From Sipunculus nudus (taxonomy: Eukaryota; Annelida; Sipuncula; Golfingiida; Sipunculidae), in the NCBI GenBank assembly GCA_026874595.1, contig CM049306.1:7067519-7131518 (forward strand): 64,000 nt of DNA. Reading direction: 5' to 3'. The translations under genes were made by a program, and so were the position numbers. The notes under the pieces are model-generated. The model searched no databases. It was not told where the DNA came from and saw only the letters and a program-made list of their open reading frames with translations. The stretch's first letter is position 1. Each line of letters begins with the position of its first letter. Shown one piece after another: positions 13,742 through 24,500 of this stretch.

Positions 13742-15356
13742 TAGCTCAGCTGACTATAAGTCATCTGAGCTATAGTCGTTGTCCATTGTCCGTCGTCCGT
13801 CCGTCTGTCTGTCCGTCCGGATGTCCGTCCATAAGACTTGCACGTTTCGACACCATTGGACCTACGAATCTGAAATTCAACATACAGTTAGATGTCCCCA
13901 AAATCTCCTATCATGCCGAAAATTGGGTCAATAGGACTTCGTTCCTTCGAGATATTAAGGAAAAACCTCAATTTTTTATTAGAAATCTATTTTCACACTT
14001 CAGGACTGCCTAATATCAAAACCACTCATCTGTTTTTCCTCATATTTACCATAAATATTCCTCTATATAGATCCTATATACATGCCAGAAATAAGGTCTG
14101 TATTATATAATTTAAAAAAAGTTATGGGCTCAAACATAATGCATTTTGTAAAAAATCAGAAAAGATATTTGATCGCTTAACACAAAACATGTGAAAGCTA
14201 AGGACTTTTTTCCGTTAATATAACTTTGATTAATCAAAATTAAATTGTATACCCAAAATTAGATCAAAATCTTTTTAAATTTTTTTAATTATTAGCAAAA
14301 ATAAAAATTGGTACCTTAAATTTTGCCCAACTTTGGCCACAGCACGTTTTTTTCCTGTAAGTACTGTGGATTTAATTTTCACAGCATGTGCACATAATGA
14401 TTTAATCTGTTAAAATCTGAAATTTGAAAATAAAAGCTGCAAAATTAGGCTAGTAATTGAATTTATTTTGGAGGCTCTTGTTGTATTCCCTTACATTGTC
14501 AAGTAGTCCACTTTGGTGACTGTAGGTCATTCAGTGCAGCTCTCTCCACTGAGTTGAGCTTGATCAGGCTGTCTGCAGTTAATACCATACCACAGGGAGT
14601 CTTTTTCTCTGGCAACCCCAGCTCCATCCCCCCCCCCCCCCCCCCCCCCCCCCATTCTGTTGACCTGTACTATGAACAAGATGAATCTTAAAATTAACAT
14701 TTTTTTCAGCAACGAGCATTAACAACGGAGACCCCTCCCCCCACCCACCCCTTCAATACACAGGACTAATAAACAAGATGGAATCTTATAATTTTAATGT
14801 TAAATAAATTCTTTTTGATGAGACTTGGACAATTTTGATTGTTTTAAAGAAAAAAATTCAGGAATTTAATCCTTATATTCAAATGTGAAAAAATATTAGG
14901 ATCTAATGTAAGTGCTAACTGACAAGATTTAAGAAGATATAAATACTTTGTAGCATTTCATTCATATCTCTTAAAGTTGGCAGGGCCTAGGTGTGAATAA
15001 CACTGTTAACTTAGTATTAAAATTAGGAATATTAGTCAGACTTTGTTGGATTAATTTTCAACTCATATGGCCATATATTTAACTTTTGAAAACTTAATTA
15101 CCTTCACACCTTATTTGTTTATGAAATTTTACTTTTATATAACACTTACCATAGGCCTATTTTTTTCCCTTGGTGCATCACTAAATGGTTTAGCTCATGT
15201 CCATTATTCTATAATTTACTGAGTTTCAGCAGGGCCATTTTCTCATAGCTTTTCTAATGATAATATACATGAAAAACCAAAAAAAATAAAAATATTTTGC
15301 AGTTACTAATATTTTCCAAAATTCAGCTGAGCGATGTGACCCATGGGTCCCTTATT
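13742..15356 (+). repeat. Long dispersed repeat with hairpin at both ends
   Basis: It starts with TTAGCTCAGCTGACTATAAG, whose CATCTGAGCTATAG continuation can fold back, then a GTCCGTCCGTCTGTC-rich head. It ends with ATTCAGCTGAGCGATG, the perfect palindrome GACCCATGGGTC, and CCTTATTTTT. The same ending closes the copies at 395-1016 and 49055-49818. The interior is AT-rich and noncoding and contains a poly-C tract. Internal continuity over 1.6 kb is inferred; a further insertion around 14500-14760 is possible. Confidence 0.6.
14628..14653. repeat. Poly-C homopolymer tract
   Basis: Twenty-six consecutive C following GCTCCAT. Confidence 0.95.
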
Positions 15357-15529
15357 TTTTATAAAAAGTAAGCTGAAAAGCATTTTGTATTGGGAAAATA
15401 AATTTTAAAGTTATTTCAAGTAGGGACTACTTTTGTGTACAGATGGCAGCACCTGGTTTACCATTGGCAGATTGCCAGTGCCTTGATGTTCGCCATTAGC
15501 CAAGATGATGTCAGCTCTATAAATAGTTT

Positions 15530-15800
15530 TTGCACAGTGCCAGGATTGGAAGAAGTGCAGCCAGGTATAGATCAAGAGTTCACTCAGTGCAGTAGCTGCA
15601 TTCTATTTATAGCTTTGGCAGACTGCTCACTGCATCAGATTTGGCACCAAAGTTCAGCCTGAATCTATTTATAGCTTTGGCAGAATGCCAACTGTGTCAG
15701 ATTATGCAACAGGTCAAGATTTCACTCAGTGCAGCCAGGTACAGGTCAAAAGTTCACTCAGTCTAGCCAGGTGCAGGTCAAGAGTTCACTCAGTGCAGTA
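15530..15800. repeat. Short imperfect tandem repeats around 'GTTCACTCAGTGCAG'
   Basis: The phrase caggt-caaGAGTTCACTCAGTGCAG recurs at about 15562, 15713, 15745 and 15777. CTATTTATAGCTTTGGCAGA occurs twice (about 15602 and 15663). Spacing of the later units is ~32 bp. Noncoding. Confidence 0.7.
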
Positions 15801-15879
15801 GCTTGAGGTAGCAATTTGTCACAGGTCACTCGGGGGCAACTGCCTTACTAACCTAAGCCTTGTCAGCCCAGTGCATCAA

Positions 15880-16416
15880 ACTCTGGGGAAAATTGATGTA
15901 TTGGACTGATATTTTGACCTGTCTATGCATCTTTGATTGTATTCTTATTTACAAGACAGGTGGTGCCACGTACATTGACTTTTGCACAGTGTATGTGCCT
16001 GCTTATTTCTACAAAGGAATTTGTTATATCAGCCTGAAATTGGGTGTATTTATACACATCGAATAGCTTTGTCAAATACAAGACTGGTGGTGCCACCTAC
16101 AATAATTTTTGCACAATGTGTGTTCCTGCTTATTTCTCAGGAGGGGTTTGATATATCAGTCTGAAAATTGGCATATGTGTATATCTCTGATAGCTTTGTT
16201 GTATACAAGACTGGTGGTGCCAGCTAGAATCGTTTTTGTGTTGTGTGCACCCATGCCAGAATTTCAGCAGTGATGTTTGTGTAATTGTTTCTTATTCAAA
16301 ATGTTTAGTACTTGCATTGTTCATATACATGAAAAGTAATGGTCCAGCATTGAAGCATTATACCTGGTGTATTTCCCAATGCACAGGTTCGCATTAAGCC
16401 TGTAGGTCTTGTTTAA
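15880..16416 (+). repeat. Helitron-like array fragment with 'AGGCCTGTAGGCCT' type end
   Basis: Units carrying 'atagctttgt..tatacaagactGGTGGtGCCACCtacaat' are followed by a ~170-bp tail. The tail (TGGTCCAGCATTGAAG, TTATACCTGGTGTAT, GCACAGGTTCGCATTAAGCC, TGTAGGTCTTGTTT) recurs at 18190-18247, 35895-35933 and 54480-54641. That places a shared right terminus at CTTG followed by T. Confidence 0.7.
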
Positions 16417-16429
16417 TTCAGAATTATGA

Positions 16430-17610
16430 TCGGGTCACATGTGAACTGCTGGGCCCTCATTTTTGGTTGACCTCTGACCTTTCGTCTCTGCCCAGCATCC
16501 ATTTGTGCGTCTGTTTCCACACATAAACCCACATATCTCAGGAACCGTTTGACCGATCAGGCAAAAAAATTTGCACAAATGTAGCCCTTAGATAGCTTTA
16601 TAACATACACTAAAATGGTGGTGCTACTTGCAACCATTTTTGCACAGCGTCTATCTGTTCATCTGCCTTGGGATAAAATCACTCGTATCTCTGCATTTGT
16701 TGGACAATTTTGCATGTGTATACATTCTGGACAGCTTTCTTGATTTTATGACAGGTAGCGCCACCAACATTCATGTTTAAGCTGCAGACATCCAAGCTCA
16801 TATCTCAGGAACTGTTTGACCAGTTTGGCCAAAATTTTGCATGTGTATAGATCTCCCATAGCTCTTTATTATAAGCAAAACTGGTGGCACCACCTGCAAC
16901 CATTTTTGCACAGTGTCCATCTGTCCTTCTGCCTTTGGATAAAATTACTCCTATCTCGGCAGTGGTTGGACTTATCCACCTGAAATTTTGCATGTGTATA
17001 CATCCTGGACAGCTTTCTTGATTTTATGAAAGGTGGCGGCACCTACATTCACGTTTAAGCTGCAGATATCCAAGCTCATATCTTGAGAACCATTTGACCA
17101 ATTGGGCAAAAATTTTGCATGTTTAAAGATCTCACACAGCTCTTTATCATTCGCAAAACTGGTGGCGCCACCTGCAACCATTTTTGCACAGTGTCCATCT
17201 GTTTGTTTGCCGTGGGATAAAATCACTCGTATCCTGGCAGTAGTTTGACATATCTGCCTAAAATTAGCAGGTTAATACATCTTGGATAGCTTTCTGGATT
17301 TTGTGGCAGGTGGCGCCACCTACATTTACGCATACGCTGCAGACATTCAGGCTTATATCTCAGAACCGGTTTGACATATCCCCCTGATATTTTGCATGTG
17401 TATAGATCTCACATAGCTCTTAACCATACACAAAATTGGTGGTGCCACCTGCCACCATTTTTGCACAGCATCCATCTGTTTGTCTGCTGTGGGATAAAAT
17501 CACTCATATACTAGTAGTGATTTGACTTATCTGCTTAAAATTTTGCATATCTATACAACTTGGACAGCTTTCTCGATTTTGTGGGAGTTTGCGCAACCTA
17601 CACACAGGTA
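16430..17610 (+). repeat. Helitron-like array of ~180-bp palindrome-bearing units
   Basis: It opens with GGTCACATGTGAACTGCTG and a TTGGTTGACCTCTGACCTTT block found inverted near 26870 and 60720. At least six diverged units follow, each with 'cagctttcttgattttatgacaGGTGGCGCCACC' or 'CAACCATTTTTGCACAG' phrasing and an 'atctcaggaac-gtttgac' segment. GGTGGCGCCACC is itself a perfect 12-bp palindrome. No intact protein is encoded; the small minus-strand frames at 16805-17226 are repeat translations. Confidence 0.8.
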
Positions 17611-18189
17611 AATATCAGGTAAAAAATTTTTCAAGCCATTTGGGAGTCAAAACAAGTCTGAAGCAGCATACATGAACATCGAGAGTAGTGTGACAGGCCA
17701 CTGGGGAAAGGTGAATTGTATGACTCGCAACTCGTTTAAACTGTAAAAATATCATTTGTTTTGTTGTGCAATCTATTTAAAAGTTATTATGCATCATAAA
17801 GATTCTAAAATTAATAAATATAACAGGTCGACACTTTATGTATTTTGCAGAAGATCGTCTGACATCCAGAATCGGCAGGTGGGCGATGGGTATTTTAATA
17901 TACTGCATTATCCAAGTGAAAGAACACCGTAAATGGTCTAAATTTGGATAAAATAAAATATTTAGAAACCTAATTAGACAAAATTTTTGGACCGAAAGGG
18001 GGACTTGTGTACCTGACTTCACCAGAAACAGATATCTAGTTGTCGATCAGTTAAGACATTCAGGCCTGCAGTTTGAATAAGTTCGTGCAAAATTTTGCCT
18101 CTCAGGCTTTGGCCCCACACATAAGTTGACTCCCCTTTCTTGGATTAATTTTTTGGGAACAAATTTTTCAACGTATATGCGTTTTTTTT

Positions 18190-18247
18190 ACGGTATACCT
18201 GGTGTAATCTCATTGCACAGGTTCGCATTAGGCCTGTAGGCCTTGTT
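18190..18247 (+). repeat. Repeat right end with AGGCCTgtAGGCCT hairpin
   Basis: GCACAGGTTCGCATTAGGCC followed by TGTAGGCCTTGTTATT. The 6-bp stem with 2-nt loop sits immediately before CTTG and T-rich flank, as in the copies at 16416, 35933 and 54641. Confidence 0.65.
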
Positions 18248-18285
18248 ATTAGTAAATCGCCGAAACTGAAGTTAATTAAAGTTGT

Positions 18286-18666
18286 TTACTTCTTGATGTG
18301 TGCATGCAGCAATGCTGCATTAAAGTATTCCTGTAGTCTCTCTTGCAAGAACATTTGGTTCAAGTAAATAAATGATAAGATTAAACATACCATGCATATA
18401 GAAAATTCTTTTAACATATAATTTTTTCCTTTCCAGTCATTATTTCTGAAGCAGATGTCTTTGTTCCCAGCAAAACTGTTATTTGTAATGTTATGCTCAA
18501 GTTGAAGGTCAAACGATCTTATCATTTTTCCACCATCTGTCACTGTAATAAACATGCAGGTACCACAACAATCTGTCACATTCCCAGGCTTGTAGCAAAC
18601 TTTGGTATTAAGAGTCGATGGATGTCCAAACACTGCATACCTATCCAGTACTGTTGGTCCAACTGC
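18286..18666 (-). CDS. Candidate last exon, cysteine-rich, unrecognised protein
   Basis: The minus strand is open for 126 codons to a stop after a possible acceptor (TTTTGTTTGTACACAG, exon from 18666). The first ~95 residues look protein-like, with VLDRYAVFGHPSTL, CYKPGNVTDCCGTC, FITVTDGGKMIRSF and DICFRNNDW, and they have varied composition and paired cysteines. The final ~35 residues look like translated AT-rich noncoding DNA, so a donor may be missed. I do not recognise the family. No upstream partner exon was found; a decayed exon, captured fragment or chance frame are all possible. Confidence 0.33.
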   Translation of the reverse strand, partial: AVGPTVLDRYAVFGHPSTLNTKVCYKPGNVTDCCGTCMFITVTDGGKMIRSFDLQLEHNITNNSFAGNKDICFRNNDWKGKNYMLKEFSICMVCLILSFIYLNQMFLQERLQEYFNAALLHAHIKK

Positions 18667-19067
18667 CTGTGTACAAACAAAATAGTACAGGTACACCCCT
18701 CTTCTGTGGGCTCTTCTCTACATAAGACACATTGTTGGACCCATGACTGAGTACTAGACCTGGAGGCCAGCCACCTCTCTGACATGAGCCTCTCTGTTAG
18801 AAAATTCCTCACTGGAATTTAAAATACATGTACCCCTAATTTATGGTTGGGAATATATATCCATCCTGATATCTGTTCAAAATAGGAAATCATCAGGTAA
18901 AGAAGCTGTTTTTCTTCTAATTATAAGAACCAATATTCAGAATCTTGTCTCAATGCCAGACTTATATTCATATATTTCAATTGTAATATCCTGTTTTGTC
19001 AGACTGAGTATAGAGTGTTGGTGATGAAAAACAAGTGTGGTCCCCTTATGACAACTTTCACCTCAAC

Positions 19068-19467
19068 TAGGGCTGAAACGGGTACAAAATTTTGGACTCG
19101 ATTACCTGATAGGCATTACCCAACTCGGACTCGAGTACTCGTTACCATGACAACGCTGTGAAGATAAAACGAACATCTGTTCACCGATGCAAAATATGCA
19201 TAAATTTGACTTAGTGACGGCCTAACTTTATCGCAACGAAGGAATAGATATATGTCATAACAAGACCTCGGTTAATTTGACTAGCATTTGTTTATAGCCC
19301 TACGCCAGACTATGACAAAGGATAAATAATCCTACAGACTGTCCTAAAATTTGCAGTAAAATACATATATGCATGTACATACAAGAGTACTCGAGTCCAA
19401 ATCTTGGACTCGAGTACTCAGTAAGTATTACCCGGACTCGAGTACTCAAGTATTCCTTTCAGCCCTA
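19068..19467. mobile_element. hAT-type MITE, 400 bp, with 8-bp target duplication
   Basis: Terminal inverted repeats TAGGGCTGAAA... and ...TTTCAGCCCTA are flanked by a perfect 8-bp direct repeat ACCTCAAC at 19060-19067 and 19468-19475. An 8-bp duplication with a TAGGG/CAGGG-type end is the signature of the hAT superfamily. The interior has CTCGAGTACTC-rich inverted repeats, including a 16-bp stem GAGTACTCGAGTCCAA with 3-nt loop at 19385-19419. No transposase, so it is non-autonomous. Confidence 0.9.
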
Positions 19468-19568
19468 ACCTCAACACATTCCTACATAAGAACTGATGCA
19501 ATTTTTTTTCATTTATTGAGACAAAAGTGACTTACAAATATAACCCATAGCTCAGTGGTGATGATATA

Positions 19569-19746
19569 CAGTAATATCTCGAAATTACAACACCGATTGG
19601 ACCTCAATATAGTGGTCACATTTTCAAGGTGGTGGTCTAAGCGAGGTCTGATATAATAGAGCAAAAAAGAACTGGGACCATGAAAAGGTGGTCGTTATTT
19701 TGAGGTAGTTGCTTAACTGAGGTGGTCGTCAAGCGAGGTTTTACTG
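19569..19746. mobile_element. Pogo/Tc1-mariner-type MITE, 178 bp
   Basis: Termini CAGTAATATCTCG and CGAGGTTTTACTG are imperfect inverted repeats, each flanked by TA (19567-19568 and 19747-19748). TA duplication with a CAGTARAACCTCG-like end is typical of pogo/Tigger-like elements. The inside repeats GGTGGTC..AAGCGAGGT phrases. No coding capacity. Confidence 0.85.
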
Positions 19747-19748
19747 TA

Positions 19749-21370
19749 CAAGTTGTGACTGTATCACTATCAACTTGACATCTCAGCAACAAATATTAAT
19801 CCTCTCAGTCAGTAACAGATTTGTTGTCACACAAACTTCTGATATATAAATGCCAAATAATTGTTCATGCACTGTGTTCCCCACTTGAACTAAGTTTCAA
19901 TAACAAGAATTAAAGAGCACAATTTTAAATTCTGTGAAGTAACCATTAAATTTTCACCAGATGGAACCTCCATGTTTAAGCAGTTATATTTTACAAATAA
20001 ACCTTAAGGCAGCTCTGTTTACAGATTTGTAAAAGTGACTAATTGTTTACACCCTTCAGATAATTTTTTGAACAAAATGATGAATTAGTCATTTAAAGAA
20101 AGCAGTATCACACAACAGAGAGTTAACTCTTCACCCTGCAAGTTTCTTGTACTGATTACTGGCCTGTGACAGAGCTCAGGGGGATTGTAATGGAGCGACC
20201 TCTGGTGGGGGTCAGTTGAATTACATGGAATGTTTAAATGAGAGTTTGAAAGACCATGGCAAATATATGGTTTATAAGACAACTAAATCCATTGTATGTC
20301 ACCAAGATACATTACACCAAACCAGCTAGCAACTATTCTACTGCTCAACAAGGTAAATAATGTGATATGTTAGAATATGAATAAATGTCATAAAATGTCC
20401 TTGTTGCAAAGAAACCCAGAGAATCACCATACAATATGAACAAAACTCATTACAGAATAAATAAGATAAGTTCATCAAGCAAAGGCCATACCATCCCCTT
20501 CTTTTTGTGAAGAATATTTATACATCTCATTTATGAAATACATTGTCAGCAAGTCCACAAATGGTGCTAATTGTAAATGTTTGAATTAATTTAAATCGAA
20601 CACCATTGACCATAACCACAGATGAAAAGCTGTACATTCAAATAAGATTTAATCTTCAATATGTATAGCCTTTTGGGCATATAACCCTCTAACCCCCAAC
20701 ACCTGGGCAAATGTCACCATAATAATATATGCACCAAATGAACCAAATAATAAATGTATGAATGAACCAAAAGACCTTTCACTTTCACCCAGGACCAATC
20801 TTAACTGAGCTTTATTACACACAATAAAAAATAATGTGAACCATGTGTTATATAAAAATATTATTGTAACAACAGGACAGTGTATATAAAAATATTCCTA
20901 CATATTTTCATTTTAATCTGTTAAGTTCTTAATCATAATATCAAAGAATTAGATTTTACTTCAACATCTACATGTGTATGCATGTGTGTGTTTTATTTTC
21001 AGGAGTATTCACAGCTTAGTAGAATATCATTAATCTGAACAGAAATTGCATAGATAAAGAATATGTGTTCTAAGTCTAATTTTTTTCAAGATAACATTTG
21101 GCCACACAATATTTAACATCTATATTTCTTTCAAAAATATCTTGAAAGCATATTAAATTTTCAGAAAGTGATGAGACAATATATAAACCAAAGAAGAAAA
21201 TTGGCCTTTTACTATCCTTGATTTATCCAAAAATCACTTTTTTAAATGCAAGCATTTTTGAAAATCCACCTTATAATACAGTAATCATCCACTGAAAGGA
21301 GCTGTTTATATATGATTACTGTTCAGAATTTTGAAAATGGGAAGGTTGAATTCTTAAGTTTGTGGTTTAT
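19749..21370 (-). other. NAGK 3' UTR and downstream flank
   Basis: No exon is recognised after the NAGK stop. On the minus strand an AATAAA signal is given by TTTATT at about 20812 and near 19511, so a UTR of 0.5 to 1.9 kb is possible. The actual poly(A) site cannot be fixed from sequence. Confidence 0.35.
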
Positions 21371-21552
21371 TCACCATCTCTTTGTGAAGAAGACCGAGAC
21401 ATTAGCAGAGTAGTCTATAGACAGTGACTGTCCTGCTCCCTTGGCTCCCAGACTGGCTGCCCCTATTGAGGAAGCTTTCTGTAGTTTTAACAGTGTGATC
21501 TCCTTCAATACAATGCCTTCTTTCTGTCTGGATTCCAAGCCTTCAGTGAATC
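21371..21552 (-). CDS. NAGK: NAGK exon 10 and stop
   Basis: Acceptor TTCTTTTCCACAG. Encodes FTEGLESRQKEGIVLKE, SSIGAASLGAKGAG (the family's 'GGASLGAR' motif) and IDYSANVSVFFTKRW, followed by TGA at 21373-21371. Confidence 0.95.
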
Positions 21553-24500
21553 CTGTGGAAAAGAATCAAACAGTGTGTATTTGTGTGCAGATGTACATGT
21601 GTGAGATACCCAAAGTATAAAAAGAGTAACATAAACTATAAGACATTAGATATGTTAAAGGGACACAATCAGGAGCAATACAATGCCTTCTTTCACACTA
21701 TTCAGTTTTGCTTGATACAAAAGTTTTTGAGCAAAACCATCCAAGCACACAGCCATAGAACCTCGCACATGGCTGTTTAACATCTTGTTATGGCTCTGCC
21801 TGTTGGTAAACACAGTCCACGTGTGTCTGTTTACCATAACAACTCCATATGACCGGAGGTCCGAATATAAGCCTCAACACGTGGTGCTTTAGCCAGCGGT
21901 AACATGTATTACATTTTTTTGGCCAAGTCAGTCGAGGCATCTCCTGATAGACATGTGTTATGGCTTCGCAATGCACACGGCTCCACACGCTGTGTTTATG
22001 TTGACACGTGTGATCATGCCCGATACATTGTTATTCACACTTGTTTAACAGAGTAAGCAAACGGTTTCAAGGCAATATATTGGCAGGTACATACTTATTT
22101 TTAAAGGGAAGAAGCTATTTTTCATGTTAATTCAACATGCTGTATAGGTGATTGGGCCCCTTTAATCTGGAAGCATAAGGGCCAAGAATACTTTGTTTTC
22201 TCAGTCAATTCTTTTCCCTGACAGAAATTCAGGAGGGTGAATTTTGTTAATGTTTGCCTCTGCCAAGGGGGTAGGCTTTCATCCCCTTTGTTTGGTGTGT
22301 TTGTGGGTTTGTTCCCATAATAACCAATGCAATCATAAGTGGAATCTCACAAATATTTAAGGCATTTAGGGAGGGAATGGGCCAAGGAAAAATCGATTAG
22401 ACTTCAGTCCTCAGCACTGAAGAGGTAGGTGCTCTAATGAATGTCCTTTAGTAATTTATCTGGAGTAGGAAATGTCAACCCTCAGTCCCTCACACAGAGC
22501 TAAAATAGAATCTAAATTTAGAAAATATGTGGGAATGTGCAATCTCTCAGCCAATTATGCTTATGAACAATATTATTATGAATAAATATTATTAAATACA
22601 AACCTTTTTCCAAAAGATCCCAGCTCTTGAAAACAGATCCCACACACACCACATGCAGACCCCCAGGCTGCTCAAGCACCTCCTGGTGACAAATCAGTGA
22701 ATTTTAATGAACTAACTTTCCTGGGTCCTTGACAGAAGGTACAGGGTTCATATAAACTATAAACATGTTAGGTAATGCATTTATGATTGAAACAAAAATG
22801 ACCAGGTGACATTTTCCCTTTCTGCAACAGCAGCAAAAGGAACTCAAATTTTGAACACCTCCATCTTCCCTGAAGCCTCATGCAGCTAATCAAAGGTTGC
22901 AGGGTGTACTTAAAATCCACATGACAGTATCACTAAAATGGCCACATAACATGTCTCAAATGCAAGCAGTTTCATATTTTATTATCCCCTTGAACAAATA
23001 ATTATTATTTTAGACACAATAATACATAATTATTTATCATGATTTTTTCTAATCATCATGGTAACCATCATTTTCCTCATCTCTATTTTTTTTAATTCCC
23101 TTCTTTCTGTTAGACTTGTGAATTAATATTTTACTTGACTACCCTTTTATTTTCTGGAGAAACGGGTAAAGCATTAGACCAATATGAGCCAATGCCCAAT
23201 GGATTGCTAAGATTAAACTTGTAACTACTTTTATTACTATTGCTACAGTCAACAATATTTGATATAAAACAGCATATCGTACCTTATCCACCTTTGGTAA
23301 AAGAGCCAGGATGTGTCTACCCAGGATACAGCCAGCTTCGTGGAATGTCTGCAAACACAGGGGGTCATGGTCTTCTTGGGCGGCTACAAAGTATTACTCT
23401 CAAGTTGGTATAATTCTATGTAGTAATTATAATATGTCTACAACCAGGACAAGCACAGGAACTCATGTTAACTATAATCTTTTAAATGTACCTGTTTTGA
23501 AAACCATATAGGTCAAATGTCATACCAAGGACTGCCAAAATTATCATTTTCAAACAATTGCCAACTGGACAATTGATCAATATGAAATATGTTTGGCAGT
23601 AACTTATACAAGCATAATAAAAATAAGGTCATCATAGCGGGAGCACAGAGGGTTAACTGCTTATACCTCACCTTCTGCCAGTTTCTTGCACAGTGACGCA
23701 ATTCTAGACTTGCTAAAGTTGGTGTATAGATATGGTAAGATGTCCAGCTCATGGTTCATCTGAATAAACATAATGAAAGGAATCAGGCTATATTACTTAG
23801 TCAATGCTATGAAATACAGCAACAATAAATAAAAAAAAGTGTCTGATATGAGCACGCAAAACCTGAGTGGAAGATAAGTGTTCAAAGGTTGTGCTTTGGA
23901 TTGTTAATTAAACCTGGATTATTGCTGGGAATTTTTTCATTGAAAATATTTTGAAAAACACCCCTGGTCATTTTGATATTTCTGTTTTCGACTATAACAA
24001 TGAACAACAACAATGGCCCCCATGCTGTACATTGATTTACAGACACCTTTCAGACAAACAGCATGTCAACTGACATCATTATCCTCTGTGACATCACCAC
24101 TTGTGCTGCAAAGATAGCCATATGATCACAAGCTACGTCTTGGACTTGTGTAAACAAATATGCTACATAACCCCATAAAACACTCATCCTGGGGTTATTT
24201 AAGCTGGGATTTACACACAATTTTAATCACTTAGACATTTTACAATACCAGCCTATATGTCAAATTTTAATAACAAAGCATTCTTCAGGTATCTGGTGGA
24301 CATGCAAACACACAGAACTGAGTGAAAACAATAACTAATGCTTCACACAGGACTAATAAAGATATTGTAATATAGTTTATATCAGTCATCATGAACATCA
24401 ACACAGAGAAAAAAGACATCTCCCAGCAAATGTATTTAATTATAAATTGAAAATAAAAATGAAATATCAATACCTGGAAGTGGTCAAACATAAGTTTCTT

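Noticed and set aside
23513-23752. 79-codon minus-strand frame as a separate gene
   Set aside because: It is a shifted reading of NAGK exon 7 (23672-23759). The correct frame reads HELDILPYLYTNF.
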